This document shows positions 53,673 through 62,321 of a stretch of 64,000 nucleotides of DNA, piece after piece. Below the pieces are notes generated by a model. The model was given only the letters and a program-made list of their open reading frames with translations. It was not told the origin of the DNA and made no database searches. How positions within the stretch are numbered: position 1 is the first letter of the stretch; each line of letters opens with the position of its first letter. This DNA comes from UBA7239 sp035430165 (GTDB taxonomy: Bacteria; Pseudomonadota; Gammaproteobacteria; Pseudomonadales; UBA7239): assembly GCA_035430165.1 (NCBI GenBank), contig DAOMGE010000007.1, positions 1 through 64,000 of the forward strand, written 5' to 3'. A program made the translations under genes and the position numbers.

Positions 53673-54581
53673 TCACTGCGGCGGAACGGAAAAGCCACCC
53701 CATACCGGAACATGGTTCGCGTCAAAGTAAGCAGACAGCGAACTGTGCAAACCTTCCTGCGTCCACTTGCCGCCGGCTGGATTGTCGTAGTGGGTATCGA
53801 TAGTCGGACGTTGCACGATCGTGACACGCGGACCCCAGACGATGAACACTTCGCCAGAAATATGGCCTGCATTCGGTGAAGCGAGATACGAAACCAGCGG
53901 CGCAACGTTGGCTGGATCAAATACATCGAAGCCTTCTTGCGGTTTGGCAAACATGGCCGCCGTCTGGCCCTGATCCGTCATCGCTGTGCGCGCACGCGGC
54001 ATGATGACGTTGCAGGTGATGCCGTATTTGATCATCAATTGCGCAGCGCCCATCGTCATCGCCGTGATGCCCGCTTTGGCAGCCGCGTAGTTTGGCTGGC
54101 CTGCTGAACCGAACAGCATCGCTTCAGAAGAGGTGCTGATCAGACGGCCATAATGTGATCCCGTCGCTTTTGCTTTTTCACGCCAATAGGCCGTCGCGTT
54201 GCGCATGTTGACGAAGTGACCGCGCAAATGCACACGCACCACAGAATCAAATTCGTCATCGGTCATCCCAAAAATAGTTTTGTCACGGCAGAAACCTGCG
54301 TTGTTGACCATGATGTTCAGGTCGCCAAATGTTTCCAGCGTGGTTTTCAGCAGGTTGGCTGCATCGTTACTGTCTGCACAATCGCCAAACACGGCAATCG
54401 CTTCACCGCCAAAACCCTTGATGATCTCGACCGCTTCCATCGCAGCTTCCTGCGCCGCAGGAATGCCGATATCGTTGATAACAACACGCGCACCGTTGCG
54501 CGCCAATTCGATGGCTTCTTCACGACCCAGGCCACGGCCTGCGCCGGTGACAATTGCTACCTTACCGTCTAACACTGACAT
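53673..54581 (-). CDS. SDR dehydrogenase, 3-hydroxyacyl-CoA type
   Basis: 302 residues from the ATG at 54581 with GGAGGAG upstream. Classical SDR with VTGAGRGLGREEA (cofactor site), NNAGFCRDKT, the serine in LISTSSEAMLF, and the YAAAKAG catalytic Tyr-Lys pair. The longer C-terminal part (about 230-302, with WGPRVTIVQRP) is like the dehydrogenase half of peroxisomal multifunctional enzyme type 2, which oxidises (3R)-hydroxyacyl-CoA. This is my reading from the neighbours: a thiolase gene 25 bases upstream and a MaoC hydratase gene opposite. NAD or NADP preference is not clear. Confidence 0.85.
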   Translation of the reverse strand: MSVLDGKVAIVTGAGRGLGREEAIELARNGARVVINDIGIPAAQEAAMEAVEIIKGFGGEAIAVFGDCADSNDAANLLKTTLETFGDLNIMVNNAGFCRDKTIFGMTDDEFDSVVRVHLRGHFVNMRNATAYWREKAKATGSHYGRLISTSSEAMLFGSAGQPNYAAAKAGITAMTMGAAQLMIKYGITCNVIMPRARTAMTDQGQTAAMFAKPQEGFDVFDPANVAPLVSYLASPNAGHISGEVFIVWGPRVTIVQRPTIDTHYDNPAGGKWTQEGLHSSLSAYFDANHVPVWGGFSVPPQ

Positions 54582-54606
54582 GATTTTCTCCTCCGGATTC
54601 GTTTTA

Positions 54607-55788
54607 TCAAATACGTTCGATGATAGTGCCGGTACCGATCGATGCACCGCAGCACATGGTGATCAGCGCAGTCGTTTTGTCTGAACGCTCCAGTTCATGC
54701 AACGCAGTGCAGATCAGGCGCGCACCGGTAGAACCGACGGGATGACCCAGGGCAATTGCACCACCGTTCACGTTAACCTTGCTCATGTCGGCGTTGAACA
54801 CGCGCTGCCAGCTCAACACAACAGCAGCGAATGCTTCGTTGATTTCCACGAGGTCAATGTCATTCATGTTCATGCCGGATTTCTTGAACAGCAATTCGGT
54901 GGCGTTGACCGGGCCGTCCAGCAAGTAGTAAGGATCGGTACCGGCAACGACGCCCGTGATGATGCGGGCGCGTGGCTTCAGACCGCGACGCAAGGCTTCT
55001 TCCTTGCTCATCCACAACACAGCGGCAGAGCCGTCAGAGATCTGTGACGAGTTGCCCGCAGTGTGGATGCCACCTTCTGCAACGGTTTTCAGGTTGGCGA
55101 GGCCTTCCATCGTCGTTTCGCGCAGACCCTGATCGCGGGTAACGAGTTTGGTCTGGCCATTCGGTTTGCCGTCTTCACCAAAGGCCGGCGCTTCCACTTT
55201 CAGCACTTCGCGGTCGAAACGACCTTCAGCCCAGGCTTGCTGTGCTTTTTTCTGCGAGATGAAGCCGAGCTCGTCGGCGTCCTGACGGGTAATGCCGCGC
55301 AGCTTGGCGATACGCTCGGCCGAAGCGAACTGGTCAGGCGTTGAATCCCAGGGCCAGTTCGGGCTCTGGAAGAAACCGGGGCCGTTGTAGACGTTGGCAC
55401 CCATAGGCACACGGCTCATGGCTTCAATACCGCACGCGATGCCGATGTTGATCTGTCCTGCCTGGATAAGGGCAGACACGAGGTGGTTGGATGCCTGTGC
55501 AGAACCGCACTGGGTATCCACGGAACAGGCACCGGCAGTCCAGTCATTGCCCATTTGCAGCCAGGCGTTGCGGGTCACGTTACCGGCCTGTTCACCCGCC
55601 TGGGTCACGCAGCCGCCGTACAGTTGTTCGACATCTGCCGGAGCCACACCCGCCTTGTCCAGCACGCCCTTGATGGACAGTGCCAACATTTCAGTAGCAT
55701 GGAAACCGTGCAGGTCGCCAACGATAGCGCGACCACGCGCAATCGGCGTACGCACCGCTTCAACAATGACTGCTTCTCTCATGGTCAT
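54607..55788 (-). CDS. thiolase (acetyl-CoA acyltransferase)
   Basis: 393 residues from the ATG at 55788 with GAGGAG upstream. Catalytic residues: the nucleophile cysteine in DTQCGSAQASNHL, the histidine in GHPVGSTGARL, and the second cysteine in MCCGASIGTG; also VEINEAFAAVVLSW. A degradative beta-ketothiolase is more likely than a biosynthetic one, given the nearby hydratase and SDR. The upstream control region (55789-56021) is shared with the divergent MaoC gene. Confidence 0.94.
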   Translation of the reverse strand: MTMREAVIVEAVRTPIARGRAIVGDLHGFHATEMLALSIKGVLDKAGVAPADVEQLYGGCVTQAGEQAGNVTRNAWLQMGNDWTAGACSVDTQCGSAQASNHLVSALIQAGQINIGIACGIEAMSRVPMGANVYNGPGFFQSPNWPWDSTPDQFASAERIAKLRGITRQDADELGFISQKKAQQAWAEGRFDREVLKVEAPAFGEDGKPNGQTKLVTRDQGLRETTMEGLANLKTVAEGGIHTAGNSSQISDGSAAVLWMSKEEALRRGLKPRARIITGVVAGTDPYYLLDGPVNATELLFKKSGMNMNDIDLVEINEAFAAVVLSWQRVFNADMSKVNVNGGAIALGHPVGSTGARLICTALHELERSDKTTALITMCCGASIGTGTIIERI

Positions 55789-55876
55789 GGAACAACTCCT
55801 CAAGGTAGGTGAAAGGAAAACCGGCAAAACTGGCGCTAGAGCTTACGAGCTAAACCACCATAAACAATGGCAAAAA

Positions 55877-55895
55877 ACGCCAAAATTACTGGCGT
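55877..55895. promoter_or_regulatory. inverted repeat between thiolase and MaoC genes
   Basis: ACGCCA-N7-TGGCGT, a perfect 6-bp inverted repeat in the divergent control region. It could be an operator for a TetR-, GntR- or MarR-type regulator. A TATACA (-10-like) lies 12 bases to its right. No regulator gene is in the window. Confidence 0.35.
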
Positions 55896-56021
55896 CTGGA
55901 TCTGTCTATACAAGGCAGAAACGGGTGGCTAACATAGCCGTCCTTTAACGGGCGCCTATTGTAGGTGCTGCAACCCTTCCCTTCCAGCTCAGGCCTATCG
56001 ACCTAAGGAGAATACCTAGCC

Positions 56022-56498
56022 ATGTCAGACAAAAAGCAGTTCAAGTACGACGACATCGATGCCCTGCAAAGCCTCGTCAGCACCGACTTTGGCCCCTGGT
56101 CCAACGAAGTGGAAGTGACCCAGGCCATGGTCAACCAGTTCGCCGAGCTGACCGGCGACGATTACTGGCTGCACACTGACCCTGAACGCTGCAAGAAGGA
56201 AAGCCCTTTCGGTACCACCATCGTCCATGGCTTCCTGACGCTGGTATTGCTGCCAAAAATGCAGACCCCGATGACCTGGGAAGTGACCGGCTTCAACCAC
56301 ATGATGAACTATGGCTCCAACAAGTTGCGCTTCACGGGTGCCGTACCCGTCGGCAGCAAGGTGCATTCGCGTTCACGCGTGGCCTCGGTTGAGAAAACCC
56401 CGAAAGGCCAGACCTGTGTGACCATGGAGAACCATATCCACGTCGTCGGCCAGGATCGTCCTGCTGTCATTTACGAATTGATGTTTATGTACATGTAA
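56022..56498 (+). CDS. MaoC-family (R)-specific enoyl-CoA hydratase
   Basis: 158 residues, one hot-dog domain. The hydratase 2 motif is visible: FAELTGDDYWLHTDPERCKKESPFGTTIVHGFLTLVLL, with Asp and His in the usual catalytic spots. Family members hydrate trans-2-enoyl-CoA to (3R)-hydroxyacyl-CoA. AAGGAG precedes the ATG. Divergent from the thiolase. With the SDR and thiolase it forms three consecutive beta-oxidation steps. Confidence 0.9.
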   Translation: MSDKKQFKYDDIDALQSLVSTDFGPWSNEVEVTQAMVNQFAELTGDDYWLHTDPERCKKESPFGTTIVHGFLTLVLLPKMQTPMTWEVTGFNHMMNYGSNKLRFTGAVPVGSKVHSRSRVASVEKTPKGQTCVTMENHIHVVGQDRPAVIYELMFMYM

Positions 56499-56578
56499 GC
56501 GGCAATCAAAATAACGCCCTGCCAATCCACGTCGCGAGCCGTCATACTGTCGACTGCCCTCGGCGTGGAATCCGCACC

Positions 56579-56788
56579 ATGAATTATTTGCTTCCCCTAT
56601 CGATCATTGCCCTCGGCGCACTTTTACTGCTTGGCAATCTCAATATTCTTTCTATCCACGAGATATGGCTGCTGCTGAAAACCTGGTGGCCGGTCATCAT
56701 CATCCTGTGGGGATTGCACATGCTCGCCGGCGACATGGATCGCAGCAAAAATCGCAAACCCTCTGATAACGATTCCACCGGTTCCTGA
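56579..56788 (+). CDS. small LiaI/LiaF-like membrane protein
   Basis: 69 residues with two membrane helices (LLPLSIIALGALLLLGNLNIL and LLKTWWPVIIILWGLHML) joined by SIHEIWLL, then a polar tail. This is the pattern of the DUF5668/LiaF transmembrane region found in many bacterial envelope proteins. Role unknown. It ends 9 bases before the next gene. Confidence 0.65.
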   Translation: MNYLLPLSIIALGALLLLGNLNILSIHEIWLLLKTWWPVIIILWGLHMLAGDMDRSKNRKPSDNDSTGS

Positions 56789-56797
56789 AACGACGGC

Positions 56798-58126
56798 ATG
56801 CAGGCCCGTAATCGCCAGCGCATCATTTCACCAGGCCTGTGGCTTTGGCCCTGCCTGGCATTGCCAGTTTTACTGCATTTTTGCCTGCTGTTTCTCTACG
56901 CCGTCAACGCACCGCGACTGGATGATTTTTCCGAGATCCTGACATTCCTGCCTGACTGGCATGCGGCATCCGGCGCACAAGAAAAATGTTCTGTCTTGTT
57001 TCGCGACTACCAGAACCATCGCTACGTGTTCTATCACGCATTGCTGGTTATTTTCGACCACATCAACTTCCGCAACGCCACAATCATTGGCAACCTGCCA
57101 TTAGTGATGTTGTGCGGCATGTTACTGACCGTCACAAAAAACCATCCCCAAAAAACAATCCTCTGGATTATCACACCGCTGCTGGTTTTCAATTTGCAAA
57201 GCTGGCGCGCCATGTTCTGGGGACCACTCGGCACCTCCAACCTGCTGTATCCCTGCATTGCACTACTCACCTGTCGGCTCGCTGTGATCGGCACACGCGG
57301 CGTGTTTCTTGCTGCAGTGATGACTGCATTCCTCGCGCTGGCACATGGCAGCGGCCCGATCCTGCTGCCGGTTATCGCCGGCTATCTCTGGACACAACGC
57401 CAGAACGAACGTTACGCCAAACCGGTTTTTTGGGGCTGGATAATTTTCAGTCTCGCCACACTCATGCTGTACTTCGTCATATTCCCGCTGCATAGCGATG
57501 CTGGTTACAGCAGCCACAGCAGCCGTGAATTGCTGGAAAATTTTTTCCTGAAAGCCGGTGATGTAGCGAGCGGTTTTTTTGCATTGCTAGGCAGCCATAT
57601 GCTTTACAACGATGCCTCACAGCCCTGGAAACACCAGCTGGCCATTGCACTGGGCGTCATTGAATTTTTCTGGCTTGCCCGGCTGGTGATGCAAGGCGCA
57701 TTAAACAAATATCCTGCACTGCTGATGTGGCTGGCTTTCCTGCTGTTAACCGCAGCAAGCATTGCCAGCGGCCGTGTTGCTTACGCCGGCATTGACCAGG
57801 CCATGCAGGGTCATTACAAATTACTGAACAGCATCATGCTGTGGTTCGTCATCGTTGCAACGCTGGAATTTATCGCCAGAAAATACCCGGGGGGAATTAC
57901 TGCCGCCCGCATGGCGGCGATAGCGCTGCCATTGGCACTGTATCTGTGCGGATGGCTGCTGTTCCTGACGCCGATGCAGGCATTCCAACGCTCGCTGATA
58001 GATGATGTCTGGCACTGGCAGGAAACCGGCAAGCTGGAAAATACGGAAACGCGGCTATACGTGAAACAGCCCAACCTGAAATTAAAAACCGCCGTTGATG
58101 GCGGTTTTTATATTCCTGGAAACTGA
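56798..58126 (+). CDS. polytopic membrane protein, unknown function
   Basis: 442 residues, about ten hydrophobic segments. No family recognised. The layout (short cytoplasmic N-terminus, a first helix WLWPCLALPVLLHFCLLFLYAV, then an acidic loop NAPRLDDFSEIL) resembles lipid-linked sugar transferases and polysaccharide-related membrane enzymes, in which such an Asp is often catalytic; this is only a loose resemblance. The C-terminal end contains a hairpin in its coding sequence (58084-58109). Confidence 0.65.
   Translation: MQARNRQRIISPGLWLWPCLALPVLLHFCLLFLYAVNAPRLDDFSEILTFLPDWHAASGAQEKCSVLFRDYQNHRYVFYHALLVIFDHINFRNATIIGNLPLVMLCGMLLTVTKNHPQKTILWIITPLLVFNLQSWRAMFWGPLGTSNLLYPCIALLTCRLAVIGTRGVFLAAVMTAFLALAHGSGPILLPVIAGYLWTQRQNERYAKPVFWGWIIFSLATLMLYFVIFPLHSDAGYSSHSSRELLENFFLKAGDVASGFFALLGSHMLYNDASQPWKHQLAIALGVIEFFWLARLVMQGALNKYPALLMWLAFLLLTAASIASGRVAYAGIDQAMQGHYKLLNSIMLWFVIVATLEFIARKYPGGITAARMAAIALPLALYLCGWLLFLTPMQAFQRSLIDDVWHWQETGKLENTETRLYVKQPNLKLKTAVDGGFYIPGN
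58084..58109. terminator. bidirectional terminator inside the 3' end of the membrane-protein gene
   Basis: AAAAACCGCC-GTTGAT-GGCGGTTTTT, a perfect 10-base stem. It lies 17 bases before the stop codon and so codes for part of KLKTAVDGGF. It works for both this gene and the convergent ferredoxin gene. Confidence 0.8.
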
Positions 58127-58140
58127 GGAAATTCTGCAAA

Positions 58141-58461
58141 TCAGGTCTGGTCCGGCGGCAGATGCACGCGCATGCCGTCCATTTCGTGAGTGACAATTAC
58201 CTGACAGCCAAGACGACTGGAAGGCTGGCGATGTTTTGAAGCATCCAGCAATTTTTTCTCACCCTCTGTCATCGGATTGCATTTCGCGGCCCAGTTTTCA
58301 TCAATATACACATGGCAAGTACAGCAAGAACAAATACCGCCACACATACCTTCAATACCCGGTAGCAGATTGATGGTGGAACCTTCCATCAGATTCATGT
58401 GTTCATCAACATCCACTGTGTGTTCTGTACCATTGCTTTCTACATACGTAATATTCGGCAT
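58141..58461 (-). CDS. adrenodoxin-type 2Fe-2S ferredoxin
   Basis: 106 residues. The cluster cysteines follow C-x5-C-x2-C in GMCGGICSCCTCHVYI, with a fourth cysteine in SRLGCQVIV. The pattern with an acidic helix (about 60-75) is that of vertebrate-type ferredoxins such as terpredoxin and putidaredoxin, which pass electrons to cytochrome P450 enzymes. No P450 or ferredoxin reductase is in the window. It is downstream of the SDR and aldehyde dehydrogenase genes on the same strand. Confidence 0.9.
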   Translation of the reverse strand: MPNITYVESNGTEHTVDVDEHMNLMEGSTINLLPGIEGMCGGICSCCTCHVYIDENWAAKCNPMTEGEKKLLDASKHRQPSSRLGCQVIVTHEMDGMRVHLPPDQT

Positions 58462-58524
58462 AACGACCCCTACATCTCAAGATAAAAATTTTCAAAAACT
58501 GTTCAGCAAAAATATATACGGCAC

Positions 58525-59301
58525 TCAGAACAGCGGCTTTTCTGTCACTTTCGATGGCTTCACTTCCATAAAATCCACCGACACCCCCTTGGGATATCCG
58601 AAGCACATCGCAATCGAACTTCCAATCACATCAGGCTTCATATAGCCGTCAAATGTTTTGCCTTTTTTCTGCCAGTCATGCAAGGCTGCCGACATCTTGG
58701 CAGGATCCCAACCGAGACCAAATTCCGTAAACACAGCGCCAGGGCTAAAAACTGTCACGCAAATGCGGTCTGCTTTCACTTCCTCGCGCAACTCTTTTGA
58801 AAAGCGATCAACCGCCGCCTTGGTCGCTGCATAAACCGCCAGGTGGGAAATTTCATTGTCGTGCCGCACGGTGGCCGACGACAAATTCAGGATCAGTCCA
58901 TGGCCATTTGCGCGCAGCAGTGGAATTGCTACCTGGCAGCAAAAAATTGTTCCCAGCAGATTGGTATTCAACTGCGCAACGATATCGTCTTCTGTCATCT
59001 TCTCGACAGGATCGGGACGCGCGATGCCTGCGTTATTAACCAGGCCATCAAGTTTGCCAAAATGCGCATGCAGCGCTGAAAAGGCGTTCGTCACATCGGA
59101 TTTTTTTGTCACATCACAGACAAAGCCCGCAGCGTTGGCTTCGCCCAGTTCCGCCACAGCCTTGTCGAGTACATCCTGGCGACGGCCCAGCAACGCCACT
59201 TTTGCGCCCAGCTTGACCAGCGCCTGTGCGGTGGCAAAGCCGAGACCAGCACCACCACCTGTGATAGCAATAACTTTGTCTTTGATCAGTTCCGGATTCA
59301 T
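58525..59301 (-). CDS. SDR dehydrogenase
   Basis: 258 residues. Classical short-chain dehydrogenase with ITGGGAGLGFATAQ, NNAGIARPDP, the serine in LNLSSATVRHD and YAATKAA. The residue pair after the second strand (LGRRQDVL) favours NADP(H). Substrate unknown; the C-terminal FDGYMKPDVIGSSIAM is a loop often involved in substrate binding. Its ATG overlaps the aldehyde dehydrogenase stop (59298-59301). Likely to oxidise an alcohol before the dehydrogenase acts. Confidence 0.88.
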   Translation of the reverse strand: MNPELIKDKVIAITGGGAGLGFATAQALVKLGAKVALLGRRQDVLDKAVAELGEANAAGFVCDVTKKSDVTNAFSALHAHFGKLDGLVNNAGIARPDPVEKMTEDDIVAQLNTNLLGTIFCCQVAIPLLRANGHGLILNLSSATVRHDNEISHLAVYAATKAAVDRFSKELREEVKADRICVTVFSPGAVFTEFGLGWDPAKMSAALHDWQKKGKTFDGYMKPDVIGSSIAMCFGYPKGVSVDFMEVKPSKVTEKPLF

Positions 59302-60779
59302 CCTGGTATCGCCACTGTTTTGGTTTGCAAATACTCTTCGAAGCCTTCTGGCCCCATCTCGCGGCCGACACCACTTTGCTTGTATCCGCCAAAAGGAGCG
59401 TCTGCCGAAAAGAAAGCTGCGCCGTTAATGTTCATCGTGCCTGTGCGAATCCGGCGCGCCACACGCAATGCACGATCCTGGTCTTTCGAAAAAATGGCGC
59501 CTGACAAACCATAAATCGAATCATTGGCGATGCGAATGGCGTCTTCTTCTGTGTCGTAGGGAATGATGCACAACACCGGACCGAAAATTTCTTCTTGCGC
59601 AATCGTCATGTCGTTGCTGACATCCGCAAAAATGGTTGGCTGCACATAACAGCCTTTTTCCAAACCGGCTGGAATGCCACCGCCACACACCAGTCGCGCA
59701 CCTTCGGCCTTGCCTTTCTCGATGTAGTCCAGCACGCGTACTTGTTGTCGCTTGTTAACCAGCGGCCCCATGAATTGGTCCCGCGACATCGGATCGCCCA
59801 GCTTCACACTTTCAAACACAGCCTTGGCGGTTTCCACTACCTTTTCATACTGTGACCGCGGCGCCAACATACGCGTTGTCAGTGCGCAACCCTGACCAGC
59901 ATTGAAACAGACACTGATACACATGAATGCTGCAAAACCGATATCTGCATCGTCCAGAATAATGTGTGCTGATTTGCCGCCGAGTTCGAGAAACACTTTT
60001 TTCACAGTGTCTGCACCGCGCTTCATGATGTGTTTGCCGATACCGGTCGAACCCGTGAACGACACAACATCCACACGCGGATCACCGGTGAGCATATCGC
60101 CCAGTTCCGCCGGATTTTCAGACGTGATGACGTTGAATACGCCCGGAGGAATATCGGTGTGTTCTGCGATCATCTTGCCAATAAATGTGGCAGTCCACGG
60201 GGTGTCCGGCGCCGGCTTCAGGATCACTGTGCAGCCAGCGGCCAGTGCGGGCACGATCTTGGCCAGATTGATTTGCAACGGAAAATTCCACGGTGTGATA
60301 GCAGCTACCACACCCGCCGCCTCTTTCCACACCATCCGTTTGCTGGGTATGCCAACCACGTTCACGGTCGGCAGCTCACGCTCCCACTGGAATTGCTCGA
60401 GATGTTCGATGTTCCAGTCAATAAAACTGATCGGGATATCGCACTGCGGCCCATACGTCAGGCCCAGCGGCGCACCGATTTCAGCCACCATCTGGTAGCG
60501 CAGCTCGTCGGCATGCGCTTTCATGGCATCGCGGAATTGCTTCAGGCATTTGATACGGAATGCGTGATTGGTAGACCAGTCAGTTTCGTCGAAAGCACGG
60601 CGGGCAGCGGCGATAGCGCGCTCCATATCCTCCGGCCCCGCATCAGCGCAGACACCTGCCACGCTGTTATCGGCCGGGTTGATGTTGTTATAGGTCTTGC
60701 CCGACGCAGCAGGCACCAGCTCGCCGTCGATGTACAAACGTGTTTCAGGGTTGATCGCGGGGAAGTCCGGATTTGTCAT
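59298..60779 (-). CDS. aldehyde dehydrogenase
   Basis: 493 residues of the ALDH superfamily. Visible: TPWNFPLQINLAKIVPALAAG, NAD-site FTGSTGIGK, catalytic Glu LELGGKSAHI, catalytic Cys FNAGQGCALTTR, and EIFGPVLCI with the C-terminal GGYKQSGVGREMG. It oxidises an aldehyde to an acid with NAD(P). The start is ATG with GAGGAC upstream. Followed in the operon by the SDR and, further on, the ferredoxin. Confidence 0.94.
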   Translation of the reverse strand: MTNPDFPAINPETRLYIDGELVPAASGKTYNNINPADNSVAGVCADAGPEDMERAIAAARRAFDETDWSTNHAFRIKCLKQFRDAMKAHADELRYQMVAEIGAPLGLTYGPQCDIPISFIDWNIEHLEQFQWERELPTVNVVGIPSKRMVWKEAAGVVAAITPWNFPLQINLAKIVPALAAGCTVILKPAPDTPWTATFIGKMIAEHTDIPPGVFNVITSENPAELGDMLTGDPRVDVVSFTGSTGIGKHIMKRGADTVKKVFLELGGKSAHIILDDADIGFAAFMCISVCFNAGQGCALTTRMLAPRSQYEKVVETAKAVFESVKLGDPMSRDQFMGPLVNKRQQVRVLDYIEKGKAEGARLVCGGGIPAGLEKGCYVQPTIFADVSNDMTIAQEEIFGPVLCIIPYDTEEDAIRIANDSIYGLSGAIFSKDQDRALRVARRIRTGTMNINGAAFFSADAPFGGYKQSGVGREMGPEGFEEYLQTKTVAIPG

Positions 60780-60805
60780 GGCGTGTCCTCACATTGTCGA
60801 TCAGG

Positions 60806-60835
60806 ATATTAGCCACCAACGGTCAAAATAGTCAA
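60806..60835 (-). promoter_or_regulatory. candidate promoter for the aldehyde dehydrogenase operon
   Basis: On the minus strand TTGACT (-35, 60830-60835), 18 bases, TAATAT (-10, 60806-60811), about 27 bases before the start codon. Confidence 0.45.
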
Positions 60836-60859
60836 GTATGCTTTACTTTATTTGGAGGC

Positions 60860-60865
60860 TATAAT
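60860..60865 (+). promoter_or_regulatory. perfect -10 box before the methyltransferase gene
   Basis: TATAAT at 60860-60865. No -35 at 16-18 bases is convincing. Transcription from it would start near 60872, only a few bases before the ATG at 60876, giving an almost leaderless mRNA if that start is used. Confidence 0.35.
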
Positions 60866-60875
60866 CCAGCCCACA

Positions 60876-61874
60876 ATGACAGCGGACTCCACCATGGACA
60901 CCGGACAAACGCAGAGACCTTTCCGGATTGAGACCTCGATCGAGGGGTGGCACCAGCACACACCGTATGCCCTGGAGCAATCCAGCACGCGCTATGCCCT
61001 CTGGCAAAAACAGGCAAAAGCCCATGGTTTCCTCCCGGTAGAACACTTGTTGCCGCGCATTTACTGTCCCTGTCCCGGCACACCGCCAACGTTCATGGAC
61101 AAGGCCGATACCATTACTGCCACCGACCGCTTGCGCCAACAGCGGGATGCCCTGGCACCGTGGGGATTCTGGTTCAAGCTCGCACAGGGGATGAATACCA
61201 AAAAGCTCGACATCCTGGGCCGGAACCGGATTATCTGCCGCTCACACCTGATCAGCGCTACTGTCGAGAAACTGTTGGGCAAGCGGCTGGCCGAGTCCAC
61301 CATTCTCGACATGGCCTGTCACAGCGGCTTCTTTTCCATGGACATGGCAAGCCGCGGTGTGAAACATGTCACCGGCGTAGAGCTGCGCGACATCAGTGTC
61401 CGGCAGGCTACATTCCTGCAGCAACACTACGGCATCGACAACATCACGTTCGAGCAAGGTGATATCTACGCCTGGAAGCCCACGCAACCGTTTACCGTGG
61501 TGCTCAATCTCGGCTTGCTCTATCACGTGATTGACCCGGTCACGCTGGTGCGCCGCACCTACGATGCCTGCACAGATTTCGCAGTGATCGACACAATCTG
61601 CCACCCGGAGCCGACGTCGGCGTTCATTGCCTGCTTCAACAAGGACACCTCGCTCAATGGCGAAGGCAGCCACACCGTTGAGCTGCACCCGACTTATCGC
61701 GCACTGATCGACACCATGCACGATGCCGGCTTCATCGACCTGCTGGAACTTGTTGCGGAAACAGGTGGTGATAATCGCGTGTCGAAGCTGTACCGCAATC
61801 GGCTACGCCGTTGCATTATTGGCTTCAAACGTCCGATGGTCGACGTATTTGCTGACAATGGATTGGCGATATAA
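60876..61874 (+). CDS. class I SAM-dependent methyltransferase, CmoB/DUF1698-like
   Basis: 332 residues from the ATG at 60876; a later ATG at 60894 and an earlier TTG at 60852 are also possible. The SAM-binding motif I is ILDMACHSGFFSMDMASRG, followed by VTGVELRDISV (motif II acidic residue) and the catalytic-side NLGLLYHV. The YH(V/I) triad in this place is a feature of CmoB-like enzymes. The N-terminal part (about 1-130) is not recognised and may bind the acceptor. The substrate is unknown. Encoded divergently from the aldehyde dehydrogenase. Confidence 0.78.
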   Translation: MTADSTMDTGQTQRPFRIETSIEGWHQHTPYALEQSSTRYALWQKQAKAHGFLPVEHLLPRIYCPCPGTPPTFMDKADTITATDRLRQQRDALAPWGFWFKLAQGMNTKKLDILGRNRIICRSHLISATVEKLLGKRLAESTILDMACHSGFFSMDMASRGVKHVTGVELRDISVRQATFLQQHYGIDNITFEQGDIYAWKPTQPFTVVLNLGLLYHVIDPVTLVRRTYDACTDFAVIDTICHPEPTSAFIACFNKDTSLNGEGSHTVELHPTYRALIDTMHDAGFIDLLELVAETGGDNRVSKLYRNRLRRCIIGFKRPMVDVFADNGLAI

Positions 61875-61911
61875 GTTTGATTTCAACTCACACAACTGGC
61901 TGGAGACAACC

Positions 61912-62310
61912 ATGAGCACACAAGACGAACGACGCGCCAAGGGCGTAAAAGCATTCAATGGCGTATATGGCGGCATGATGACCGCACCCGACGAGCGCAC
62001 TGGCGATGAATTTTTCGAGATCATGCTCGAAGACCTGTTCGGCAATATCTGGTCGCGTGAAGCACTGTCATTACGCGACCGCCGCCTGTTCACCATGGGC
62101 ATTATTGCAGCACTCGGCGAAGCTGATGTATTCGGCATCCAGGTGGAAACCGGTCTCGCGTCGGGCCATCTAACCGAAGAGCAAGTCAACGAACTGATTC
62201 TGCACATGGTGCAGTATGTCGGCTATCCCCGCACCACCGGCATGCGCGGTGCGGCAGGCAAGGCCATTCACAGCTGGAAGAAAAAGCAGAAAGAACAGGC
62301 TGACAAGTAA
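61912..62310 (+). CDS. carboxymuconolactone decarboxylase family protein
   Basis: 132 residues, start ATG with GGAGA upstream. The fold signature is LSLRDRRLFTMGIIAALGEADVFGIQVETGLASGHLTEEQVNELILHMVQYVGYPRTTGMRGAAGKAI, helical and typical of the CMD family. The C-x-x-C pair of AhpD-type peroxidases is absent, so an AhpD-like redox role is unlikely. A decarboxylase or lactone-related role is possible. It fits the catabolic neighbourhood. Confidence 0.85.
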   Translation: MSTQDERRAKGVKAFNGVYGGMMTAPDERTGDEFFEIMLEDLFGNIWSREALSLRDRRLFTMGIIAALGEADVFGIQVETGLASGHLTEEQVNELILHMVQYVGYPRTTGMRGAAGKAIHSWKKKQKEQADK

Positions 62311-62321
62311 ACGCGGAAAAC

